A DNA stretch of 10,774 bases from NCBI GenBank assembly GCA_902470905.1, contig CABRIC010000060.1:1-10774 (forward strand), in the 5' to 3' direction. This stretch comes from an uncultured Collinsella sp. GTDB taxonomy: Bacteria; Actinomycetota; Coriobacteriia; Coriobacteriales; Coriobacteriaceae. The first letter of the stretch is position 1. Each line of letters starts with the position of its first letter. This document shows, piece after piece, positions 1-5,226 of the stretch. Made by a program: the position numbers and the translations under genes. The notes below the pieces were generated by a model. That model saw only the letters and a program-made list of their open reading frames with translations, had not been told where the DNA came from and searched no databases.

Positions 1-47
1 GAGATAGCGTAGCGTCTCGTGGGCTCGGAGATGTGTATAAGAGACAG
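1..47 (+). other. Nextera i7-side sequencing adapter (artefact)
   Basis: This is not genomic DNA. Bases 14-47 match the 34-base Nextera Read 2 transposase adapter, ending in the 19-base Tn5 mosaic end AGATGTGTATAAGAGACAG (29-47). Bases 1-5 (GAGAT) match the end of the P7 oligo, and 6-13 (AGCGTAGC) lie exactly where the 8-base i7 index belongs. From memory this is the N709 index as written in the primer. Any protein called from here begins with the known adapter-derived peptide MGSEMCIRDR. Biological sequence starts at 48. Confidence 0.98.
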
Positions 48-309
48 GAACGCACCTATATATAAGTGTATATCCCAGACGGGCTATCGCCTTCAGGCAA
101 GCGACCACGCGCACGGTAATCTTCCGCGCCGTGCCCGTAGCGGCCTACGCCGCTACACGGCTACACGCCTACGGGGCTACACGCCGCCGCCCGGCCGAAC
201 GGCGGGTGGGTCGCCCATGGGCGCCCTCGGGCCATGCTCCCATTTTTGAGAGAGCTGCCGTCGGGGCTTCCCGAAAGCCGCCTGCATTCCCGCGGACGCA
301 TTGCGCAAT
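48..309. other. gene-poor GC-rich flank of the integrated element
   Basis: I see no convincing gene here. Short open frames exist on both strands, but they overlap one another, lack ribosome binding sites and read as low-complexity Arg/Ala/Pro text. The stretch is very GC-rich. It holds an octamer tandem repeat (145-184), an inverted repeat with 8-bp arms (137-144 and 149-156) and a 12-base perfect palindrome CGCCCATGGGCG (212-223). It lies downstream of the integrase terminator, so it is probably interior DNA of the same element. The contig stops before the next gene. Confidence 0.5.
145..184 (+). repeat. five-unit 8-bp tandem repeat (CTAC-rich)
   Basis: CTAC recurs at 145, 153, 161, 169 and 177, an exact 8-base period. 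The units are CTACGCCG, CTACACGG, CTACACGC, CTACGGGG and CTACACGC. The first unit also forms the loop of an inverted repeat with arms GTAGCGGC (137-144) and GCCGCTAC (149-156). No reading frame uses it convincingly. It could be a protein-binding array such as iterons or recombination-directionality sites, or a simple slippage product. The sequence alone does not decide. Confidence 0.6.
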
Positions 310-310
310 C

Positions 311-355
311 GTAAAAAGAAGGGCACGGACGTCCGCGTTCGCGGAAACCCGTGCC
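311..355 (-). terminator. rho-independent terminator of the integrase
   Basis: The outer stem pairs 322-328 (GGCACGG) with 349-355 (CCGTGCC). The inner stem pairs 332-336 with 341-345 around a GTTC loop, and small internal loops separate the two. Read on the minus strand, the hairpin is followed by TTCTTTTTAC (complement of 311-320), a U-tract. It lies about 100 bases past the integrase stop and in the same orientation. Confidence 0.75.
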
Positions 356-454
356 GCATTTGCGTAACCGAGAAGACCGGGTAGAATCTATCTAAACGCG
401 TTTCCACATTCCCGTACTTGCACTACGGATTTGGGAAAGCGAATGCCTCAGCCT

Positions 455-1945
455 CTACTCGACCACGGTCGCCTTGGTCGGGATGGCCCCCAGCACTGCC
501 GCGTACTCGGTGGGGTAGAGGCGGCTGATGGTCTGAACGTCGCGGATGAGGACGTTGCGGTCGTCGGGCTCGGAGATGCCGTAGCCGAACGCCTCGAGCG
601 TCTCGATCGCCTCGCGGATCTTCTGCTGGAACATGGGGCCGGGGTCCACCCTCAGGCCGAGATAGCCGCGCCACAGGCTCGGCGACACGCGAAGCATGTT
701 CTGGATCTTGGACATCGGCTCGATGTCGGCGTAGACGTTGAGCGTGACCATGGCGTCCTTGTGCCCGAGGATCGACTGCAGCGCCTTGATGTCGCCGCCG
801 TGGCGGATCCACTGCGTCGCGAAGGTGTGGCGAAGGCCGTGGAACGTGATCAGCTCGTCGTTGGTGCCCATGAGGCCGTTGGTCTCCGAGAACGTCTTGA
901 ACGCCCTGCGGATGTAGCTGGTGGTGGCGAAGGAGCCGTCCGGCCGCGACACGACGTAGCTGTCCGCGAGGTCGCGCAGGCCGAGGGCCGATGCCTCCCG
1001 GAGCCTCTGCGAATCGATATCGTGGATCTCTTTCAGGAAGGGGAGCAGGCCCACCGGGTCGATGGGGATCGTCCTCAGGTCGTGGTTCTTGGTGTCCTTG
1101 ATGAAGGAGCCCCTGTCCTTGACGTAGGCCACCGAGTGCCTGACCGTGATGAGCCCCGACTCGAAGTCGACGTCGCACCAGCGCAGGCCGCAGACCTCGC
1201 CGATGCGCATCCCGGTGTGCAGGGCGAGCACGACCGCCCGCCTGAAGGTCGAGTCCGGCATCATCGAGGTCACCGAGTTGAGCTTCGGCACGAGGTCGGA
1301 GCGCAGCGCGTTCCTGGGCCTGGCGATGACCCTGGGCGCGAGGGCGCCGTCGAACGGGTTCCTCCCGATCGTGTCGTTGCTCCTCTTCAGCAGGACGGCG
1401 TAGAGCCGCTTGCCGAGCTTGAAGGACTTGTTGAGCGTGTCCGGAGCGGTGCCCAGGGCGATCCTGCGCCTCGACCACGCGTTGACGTCGTCGGTCGTCA
1501 CCTCGTTCACGGGGACGAGGCCGAGCTCGTCGCGCTCGATGTGCAGGGCGCTGTAGTGGTAGTCGTCGCGGGTGGTCGGGGTGATCCTGTTCATCTCCAG
1601 GCAGAAGTCGATGAACTTCTCGAGCGCCTCGGAGAGCGGCAGCGCGGCGTAGTCGTCACGCTTCTCGGCGGGAAGCCCGGCGCCGACAGCGGCCCTCGCC
1701 TCCTCAGCCTCGGCGAGCTCGAGCTCGATCTCCGACCTGAATTCCGAGAGGAAGCGCATCGCCGCCGCCTTTCCCCTCGTGCTCTGCTTCAGGCAGGGCA
1801 CGCCGGTGTTCTTGGTCCTCTGGACCTTCTTCCCGGTCATCTCGTCGGCCACCGTCACGACGGCCTGCCACTTGCCCTTGTTCTTCCTCACGCCGCCGGG
1901 TCCGCATACGCGTAAGGTTTTATTGCTGCATTTCTCGTTTTTCAT
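455..1945 (-). CDS. tyrosine-type site-specific integrase
   Basis: The 496-residue protein should catalyse integration and excision of the element through a 3'-phosphotyrosine intermediate. The N-terminus (about 20-75) resembles an arm-type DNA-binding domain. Residues about 100-205 fit the helical core-binding domain, and about 215-410 the catalytic domain. The full catalytic set is visible: Arg247 (HTGMRIGE), Lys286, His369 and Arg372 in HGLRH, His395 in LGH, and Tyr405. The start chosen is the ATG at 1945, because TAGGAGC ends five bases upstream of it. An in-frame start six codons earlier has no such site. About 90 residues follow the catalytic Tyr, far more than in most family members; I do not recognise this tail. 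I found no convincing promoter. The gene is very GC-rich, so it also produces long antisense open frames. Confidence 0.95.
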   Translation of the reverse strand: MKNEKCSNKTLRVCGPGGVRKNKGKWQAVVTVADEMTGKKVQRTKNTGVPCLKQSTRGKAAAMRFLSEFRSEIELELAEAEEARAAVGAGLPAEKRDDYAALPLSEALEKFIDFCLEMNRITPTTRDDYHYSALHIERDELGLVPVNEVTTDDVNAWSRRRIALGTAPDTLNKSFKLGKRLYAVLLKRSNDTIGRNPFDGALAPRVIARPRNALRSDLVPKLNSVTSMMPDSTFRRAVVLALHTGMRIGEVCGLRWCDVDFESGLITVRHSVAYVKDRGSFIKDTKNHDLRTIPIDPVGLLPFLKEIHDIDSQRLREASALGLRDLADSYVVSRPDGSFATTSYIRRAFKTFSETNGLMGTNDELITFHGLRHTFATQWIRHGGDIKALQSILGHKDAMVTLNVYADIEPMSKIQNMLRVSPSLWRGYLGLRVDPGPMFQQKIREAIETLEAFGYGISEPDDRNVLIRDVQTISRLYPTEYAAVLGAIPTKATVVE

Positions 1946-1949
1946 GTCT

Positions 1950-2040
1950 GCTCCTAAATCCACAGTTGATTAGAAACAGATGGGCCCACCTGCGGGAACC
2001 CGGGGAGACGACGATTCGGTGCTCCTACCCCCGTTGATTA
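1950..2040 (-). repeat. partly duplicated integrase leader (GCTCCTA ... GTTGATTA)
   Basis: Two blocks recur in the same order. GCTCCTA is at 1950-1956 and 2021-2027; GTTGATTA is at 1965-1972 and 2033-2040. The spacers are 8 and 5 bases. On the minus strand each copy reads TAATCAAC, spacer, TAGGAGC. The copy nearest the gene contains the integrase ribosome binding site. The distal copy has no start codon in position. It may be a duplicated leader, or the GTTGATTA parts may be integrase or excisionase binding sites near the attachment site. Confidence 0.5.
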
Positions 2041-2085
2041 AGTCATCGGCTGCACCGCGCTCCGCAAAACCGATAATATTCTAAC

Positions 2086-2114
2086 TTGACAAAACGCGCT
2101 GAGCTGGGTTAATT
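2086..2114 (+). promoter_or_regulatory. possible outward promoter toward the attachment site
   Basis: TTGACA (2086-2091) is a perfect -35 hexamer. It is followed after exactly 17 bases by TTAATT (2109-2114), a weak -10 matching 3 of 6 consensus bases. Transcription would run across the tRNA half and stop at the hairpin at 2250-2279, giving an RNA of roughly 150 bases with no evident protein. The weak -10 keeps confidence low. Confidence 0.3.
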
Positions 2115-2195
2115 TACATACGTAAAAATGCTCTACTTGCGCTATCTGCGCGTGCTTTAACAAAATAACCACAGGTCAGGGCCATTCTGGGCCCG

Positions 2196-2240
2196 CTGGG
2201 GGTCAAGGGGTCGCTGGTTCGAATCCAGTCGTCCCGACCA
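2196..2240 (+). other. attachment site: 3' half of a tRNA (probably tRNA-Pro)
   Basis: A complete tRNA 3' half is readable. It has anticodon-stem strand TCAAG (2203-2207), variable loop GGGTC (2208-2212), T-stem GCTGG/CCAGT around TTCGAAT (2213-2229), acceptor strand CGTCCCG (2230-2236), discriminator A and encoded CCA (2238-2240). The 5' half is missing. The bases where the other anticodon strand should lie (2191-2195, GCCCG) cannot pair with TCAAG, and no CGGGACG acceptor strand lies upstream. The 3' half resembles bacterial tRNA-Pro (AAGGGGTCG, TTCGAATCC, CCCGACCA), so the identity is likely but not proven. A 3' tRNA half behind an integrase marks an att site; the intact tRNA should be at the other end of the element. 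Confidence 0.8.
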
Positions 2241-2249
2241 GAAGTTTGC

Positions 2250-2279
2250 AGGTCAGGCACCTAGTGCCTGACCTTTTTT
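2250..2279 (+). terminator. rho-independent terminator (native tRNA terminator)
   Basis: AGGTCAGGCAC (2250-2260) pairs with its complement (2264-2274) around a three-base CTA loop, and a run of six T follows (2274-2279). It begins ten bases after the tRNA CCA. In the uninterrupted chromosome it would have terminated the tRNA transcript. Confidence 0.9.
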
Positions 2280-2470
2280 GTTTTTAATCACTATGATTAT
2301 TTTGCTTAAAGCAACAACGTTCCCGCTCGATGTGATTACCGAATCAAAACGTGTACATCAGCCACCAAAATCGACATTTTTCGACATGTTTGGAGGCTGA
2401 TGTACACGAATGCGAAATCCCCCGCCGCCTAAAAGCGCCCTCCACATGTCTGGACTCTCTATGCTTACGC
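2280..2470. other. intergenic region before pgsA
   Basis: No gene is supported. The left part is AT-rich and holds two small palindromes: AATCA/TGATT around 2287-2299 and TTGCTTAAAGCAA at 2302-2314. The middle holds the large inverted repeat at 2351-2407. An open frame that starts at 2410 and runs into pgsA has no ribosome binding site and begins upstream of the likely pgsA promoter, so I treat it as non-coding. Confidence 0.5.
2351..2407. repeat. large inverted repeat with 13-bp perfect arms
   Basis: GTGTACATCAGCC (2351-2363) is the exact reverse complement of 2395-2407. After one A/A mismatch the stem continues for five more pairs (2365-2369 with 2389-2393). The loop carries a direct repeat, TCGACAT at 2371-2377 and 2381-2387. 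No T-tract follows, so it does not look like a terminator. It could be a dispersed palindromic element or a MITE-like remnant, or an operator region upstream of the pgsA promoter. Confidence 0.75.
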
Positions 2471-2499
2471 TGGATAGACATCGCCGGAACGGGTATAGT
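2471..2499 (+). promoter_or_regulatory. predicted sigma70-type promoter of the pgsA operon
   Basis: TGGATA (2471-2476) matches the -35 consensus at 4 of 6 positions. TATAGT (2494-2499) matches the -10 at 5 of 6. The spacer is 17 bases. Initiation near 2506 would give a leader of about 30 bases before the GTG start at 2536. Confidence 0.55.
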
Positions 2500-2535
2500 A
2501 TCGAAAGTTTTGTCGTTAACCAGCGGGGGAGTCCT

Positions 2536-3240
2536 GTGGGCATCAAAAAGAAGATCAAAAAGGAGCTTATCGGCACTTCCGATTACCCGTCGAATAAGAT
2601 CTTTACGATCTCCAATTTCATCACCTTTACGCGCCTGATCCTCACCCTGGTATTTCTGTACCTGTTTGTGACGGATAACAACCGCGTCATCGCCATCGTT
2701 ATCTACGCCGTTGCCGCCTCCACCGACTGGATGGACGGCCAGATCGCCCGCATGACTAAGACGGTCTCATGGCTCGGCAAGGTCATGGATCCCATTTGCG
2801 ACCGTGCGCTGCTATTCACCGGCGTACTTGGACTAGTGGTCCGCGGAGAGCTACCCATCTGGGTCTGCGTGCTCATTATTGGCCGCGACATCTATCTGGG
2901 CATCGGAACGCTTATCGTGCGTCACTATCATCGTCGCCCCATCGATGTCGTCTTTCCCGGAAAGATTGCCACTGCGCTGCTCATGACCGGCTTCTCGCTC
3001 ATGCTGCTCGGTTTCCCCGTTATTGACGGCCTGCATCTTTTACCTTCATCCCTTACGGCCTTCCCGGGCCTCAACGGAAGCTCGGTGCCCCTCGGCATCT
3101 TCTTTGTGTACGACGGCGTGATCTTCTCCATGCTCACGGCTGTCATCTACTCCATTAAGGGCGGAGTGGCCATTAAACAGGCTCTCGCGCATCCCGAGGA
3201 CGAGGACATCGACTTTCTGAACCCTGAAATCGAAGACTGA
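2536..3240 (+). CDS. pgsA: CDP-alcohol phosphatidyltransferase, PgsA-like
   Basis: This membrane enzyme most likely joins CDP-diacylglycerol to glycerol-3-phosphate, giving phosphatidylglycerol phosphate, the first committed step to phosphatidylglycerol and cardiolipin. The family signature is complete: Asp64, Asp67-Gly68, Ala71-Arg72, Gly81, Asp85 and Asp89. Several hydrophobic segments follow (about 31-47, 50-62, 92-125, 141-160, 190-207), as expected for a six-helix fold. I chose the GTG at 2536, preceded by GGGGGAG, which gives 234 residues. The longer frame from 2410 adds 42 unlikely residues and begins upstream of the probable promoter. The C-terminus is acidic. In Mycobacterium the related pgsA2 lies a few genes from garA and the Rv1828 regulator, matching the order here. 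Other CDP-alcohol substrates, such as inositol phosphate, cannot be excluded from motifs alone. Confidence 0.85.
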   Translation: MGIKKKIKKELIGTSDYPSNKIFTISNFITFTRLILTLVFLYLFVTDNNRVIAIVIYAVAASTDWMDGQIARMTKTVSWLGKVMDPICDRALLFTGVLGLVVRGELPIWVCVLIIGRDIYLGIGTLIVRHYHRRPIDVVFPGKIATALLMTGFSLMLLGFPVIDGLHLLPSSLTAFPGLNGSSVPLGIFFVYDGVIFSMLTAVIYSIKGGVAIKQALAHPEDEDIDFLNPEIED

Positions 3241-3306
3241 TTCGTTGGGGTATGATTACGTACGGTTCATTATTTGCGGCACGTCCGCGATAAGTTAGGG
3301 GTTGTC

Positions 3307-3741
3307 ATGGACAACATGGTTAACAATATGCCTCAGAATGATAAGACTGCTGACGCTACCTGCGTATTCCGCGTGCCTTCAAGCGACGTCACCGTTCCCG
3401 ACCTCATGGCCAACGTGCGCATCACCGCCCCCGTTCTGTCCATCGTCAAGGGTCCGCAGACTGGTGCCGCCTTTGAGCTCGAGGACGACGTGACCACCAT
3501 CGGCCGCGATCCTGCGAACGGCATCTTCCTCAATGACATGACCGTTTCGCGCAGCCACGCACGCATTATCCGCGAGGGCCTCGGCGCTCGCATCGAGGAC
3601 TTGGGCTCGCTCAATGGCACCTGGGTCGACGGTGCTATCGTCAATGCAGCCCCGCTGCACGACGGTTCTTCCGTCCAGATCGGTACGTTTACGCTCATCT
3701 ACCACGAGAGCACGCCGGAGCGCATCGAAACCGGTGAGTAG
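3307..3741 (+). CDS. FHA-domain protein, GarA/OdhI-like
   Basis: This small cytoplasmic phosphopeptide-binding protein has 144 residues. The FHA domain spans about 42-132, with the expected Gly66-Arg67, Ser81-Arg82-x-His84 and Asn103-Gly104-Thr105. In mycobacterial GarA and corynebacterial OdhI, an N-terminal ETTSVFR segment is phosphorylated by PknG/PknB. The FHA domain then binds it intramolecularly, which switches inhibition of 2-oxoglutarate dehydrogenase and glutamate enzymes. Here the N-terminus has DATCVFR (residues 16-22), aligned with that segment, so Thr18 is the predicted phosphosite. The ATG at 3307 is preceded by AGGGG at 3297-3301; an upstream TTG frame lacks such a site. A possible -10 (TATGAT, 3251-3256) without a clear -35 lies before it. 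The next gene starts three bases after the stop, so the two are probably co-translated. The target enzymes in this organism are unknown. Confidence 0.85.
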   Translation: MDNMVNNMPQNDKTADATCVFRVPSSDVTVPDLMANVRITAPVLSIVKGPQTGAAFELEDDVTTIGRDPANGIFLNDMTVSRSHARIIREGLGARIEDLGSLNGTWVDGAIVNAAPLHDGSSVQIGTFTLIYHESTPERIETGE

Positions 3742-3744
3742 GGC

Positions 3745-4623
3745 ATGGCCGAACGCAACTATCTGAGTATCGGCCAAGTCGTCAACCTACTTCGAGGCGC
3801 ATACCCCGATCTTTCGAACTCAAAAATTAGATTTCTAGAGGATGAGGGGCTCATTACCCCTCATCGTACGCCTAAGGGATACCGTCAGTACTCCAAGGAG
3901 GACGTTGATCGCCTGGAGGTCATTCTGCACTTGCAGAAGACTCGCTACATGCCGCTCAACGTGATTAAGCAGCGCTTGGAAAACGCCACGGACCTGTCAA
4001 CGCTCGCCTACGAGGTGGGCTTGCTGTCCGATGTTCCGCTCAAGACGGAGCCCAAGGAGACTAAGCAAAAGCTGCATCCCATCGAAACCATTCCCGATAT
4101 GCTGGGCGTCGAGATTTCGTTTATCCGCTCGCTCGCCGAAAACGACCTCATTCGCATCATCAAGAGTCCGCAAAATCGTGAGCTCGTCGATGGTCGCGAT
4201 TTCCCGATCATCCGCTACTGCTCCGAGCTGTCACGCTTCCATATCGAGCCGCGCAACCTGCGTCAGTACGTGTCTTCCGCCAACCGCGAGTCCTCGATGT
4301 TTGAGCAGGTGCTCGTGAGCATGCTCGGAATGGATACCTCCGATGACGAGCGCGACGCCAAGCTCGAGCGTGCGTTTAAGAAGCTTCACGACCTGACGGA
4401 GGGCGTGCACACCGCGCTGCTCAAGAACCGCGTTTTTGAGTCGCTCAACGCCGTGGTCGAGGACGCCGACATCGATGCACTCGATGAGGAAATCACACGT
4501 TCCGAGTCCACCAAGGCCAAAAACGAAGAGACAGCCGCGCCGGCTTCGCACGAGGATTCTCTCGTAAAGCCGCTCAAGGTCGTCGCCCCTTCGCAATCCG
4601 GCACTGCCACCGCGGGCAAATAA
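3745..4623 (+). CDS. ftsR: MerR-family regulator, FtsR/Rv1828-like
   Basis: This 292-residue protein is a DNA-binding transcription factor. The N-terminal winged helix-turn-helix (about 6-78) has the MerR pattern SKIRFLEDEGLITP then GYRQYS. A second helix-rich, HTH-like segment (about 112-175) follows, then a C-terminal helical region and a polar Ala/Ser/Lys tail. This layout and its place directly after a GarA-like gene match actinobacterial FtsR (Corynebacterium) and mycobacterial Rv1828, where FtsR activates ftsZ expression. No metal-binding cysteine cluster like that of metal-sensing MerR proteins is visible. The ATG at 3745 is preceded by GGTGAG inside the end of the FHA gene, with three bases between stop and start, so translational coupling is likely. 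A target in this organism is not shown by the sequence. Confidence 0.85.
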   Translation: MAERNYLSIGQVVNLLRGAYPDLSNSKIRFLEDEGLITPHRTPKGYRQYSKEDVDRLEVILHLQKTRYMPLNVIKQRLENATDLSTLAYEVGLLSDVPLKTEPKETKQKLHPIETIPDMLGVEISFIRSLAENDLIRIIKSPQNRELVDGRDFPIIRYCSELSRFHIEPRNLRQYVSSANRESSMFEQVLVSMLGMDTSDDERDAKLERAFKKLHDLTEGVHTALLKNRVFESLNAVVEDADIDALDEEITRSESTKAKNEETAAPASHEDSLVKPLKVVAPSQSGTATAGK

Positions 4624-4627
4624 CCGC

Positions 4628-4643
4628 TGCCGAAATTTCGGCA
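4628..4643. promoter_or_regulatory. 16-bp perfect palindrome before apt
   Basis: TGCCGAAATTTCGGCA is its own reverse complement. It sits between the ftsR stop and the apt ribosome binding site. As RNA it would make a 6-bp stem with an AATT loop, but no T-tract follows, so termination is unlikely. It could be a dimeric repressor site or an RNA-stability hairpin that separates apt expression from the upstream genes. Confidence 0.5.
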
Positions 4644-4663
4644 ACCCATTGAAAGGTCATGCA

Positions 4664-5194
4664 ATGTACGACTTCGAATCTCAAATCGTCGATATCCCCG
4701 ACTATCCCGAGCCCGGAGTCATCTTTAAAGACATCACGCCGCTCTTTGGCAATCCCGAGGCGCTCAAAGCCATGACCGATGCCCTCGCCGAGCACTTTGC
4801 CGGCATGGGAATCACCAAGGTCGTGGGTCCCGAGGCTCGCGGCTTTATGGTTGGCGTACCGGTTGCTGTAGCCCTTGGCGCCGGCTTTGTTCCCGCACGT
4901 AAACCTGGCAAGCTGCCGCGTGAGACCGTAAGCCAGAGCTACGAGCTCGAGTACGGCACCGATTCAATTGAGATCCACGCCGACGCTATCAGCTCTAAAG
5001 ATACCGTGTTGATTCTGGACGACTTGGTCGCGACGGGCGGAACCGTCGAGGCAACAGGTAAACTGGTGCGAGATATGGGCGCAAAGCTTGTCGGTTACGG
5101 TTGTATCCTTGAGCTTGCGTTTCTCAACCCGCGCGAGAAGCTCACGCCGTCTAATGACGATGTGGAGCTCTTTAGCCTGGTGACGGTGGACTAG
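4664..5194 (+). CDS. apt: adenine phosphoribosyltransferase
   Basis: This cytoplasmic purine-salvage enzyme converts adenine and PRPP to AMP and pyrophosphate. The 176-residue length is typical. The start carries the family pattern PDYPEPGVIFKDITPL. GPEARGF (55-61) and RKPGKLP (79-85) belong to the base-binding and flexible-loop regions. The PRPP-binding motif VLILDDLVATGGT is at 115-127 with both Asp residues. I chose the ATG at 4664, seven bases after AAAGG (4652-4656); a TTG five codons earlier is too close to that site. It follows ftsR by 40 bases and precedes the wall hydrolase by 32, with no terminator between, so the three are probably one transcript. In many bacteria apt neighbours relA and recJ, which are absent here. 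Confidence 0.95.
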   Translation: MYDFESQIVDIPDYPEPGVIFKDITPLFGNPEALKAMTDALAEHFAGMGITKVVGPEARGFMVGVPVAVALGAGFVPARKPGKLPRETVSQSYELEYGTDSIEIHADAISSKDTVLILDDLVATGGTVEATGKLVRDMGAKLVGYGCILELAFLNPREKLTPSNDDVELFSLVTVD

Positions 5195-5226
5195 CCGTTA
5201 CCCTTAGTTACTGGAAAGGAAGCTAC

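Larger units (their letters stand above)
48..2240. mobile_element. end of a tRNA-integrated genomic island (partial)
   Basis: One end of an integrative element is visible. A tyrosine integrase is transcribed away from a 3' tRNA half that lies about 250 bp behind its start. This tRNA-proximal int arrangement is typical of prophages, ICEs and satellite islands. The GC-rich integrase region differs in composition from the housekeeping genes to the right. The right border is within or at the end of the tRNA half (2196-2240), after which the native tRNA terminator and chromosomal genes follow. The other end, which should carry the intact tRNA, lies beyond the contig. No other cargo gene is visible, so the class of element cannot be named. 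Confidence 0.75.

Noticed and set aside
145..184. CRISPR array
   Set aside because: The units are 8 bases with no spacers; no cas genes are present.
19..249. Open frame beginning MGSEMCIRDR
   Set aside because: The first residues are translated Nextera adapter. The rest has no ribosome binding site and is low-complexity.
431..1915. 494-residue plus-strand open frame opposite the integrase, and a 351-residue minus frame in another register
   Set aside because: Shadows of a GC-rich gene. Their Arg/His/Pro/Ala/Val-rich text has no family features, while the integrase frame carries the complete catalytic set.
2114..2185. Minus-strand 23-codon open frame between the tRNA half and the integrase, a possible excisionase or leader peptide
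   Set aside because: No ribosome binding site and far too short for an excisionase.
2166..2240. Complete tRNA gene
   Set aside because: The 5' acceptor strand, D-arm and 5' anticodon strand are absent; only the 3' half folds.
2410..2535. N-terminal extension of pgsA
   Set aside because: Lies upstream of or across the predicted promoter and has no ribosome binding site; a GTG with GGGGGAG in front begins at the conserved part.
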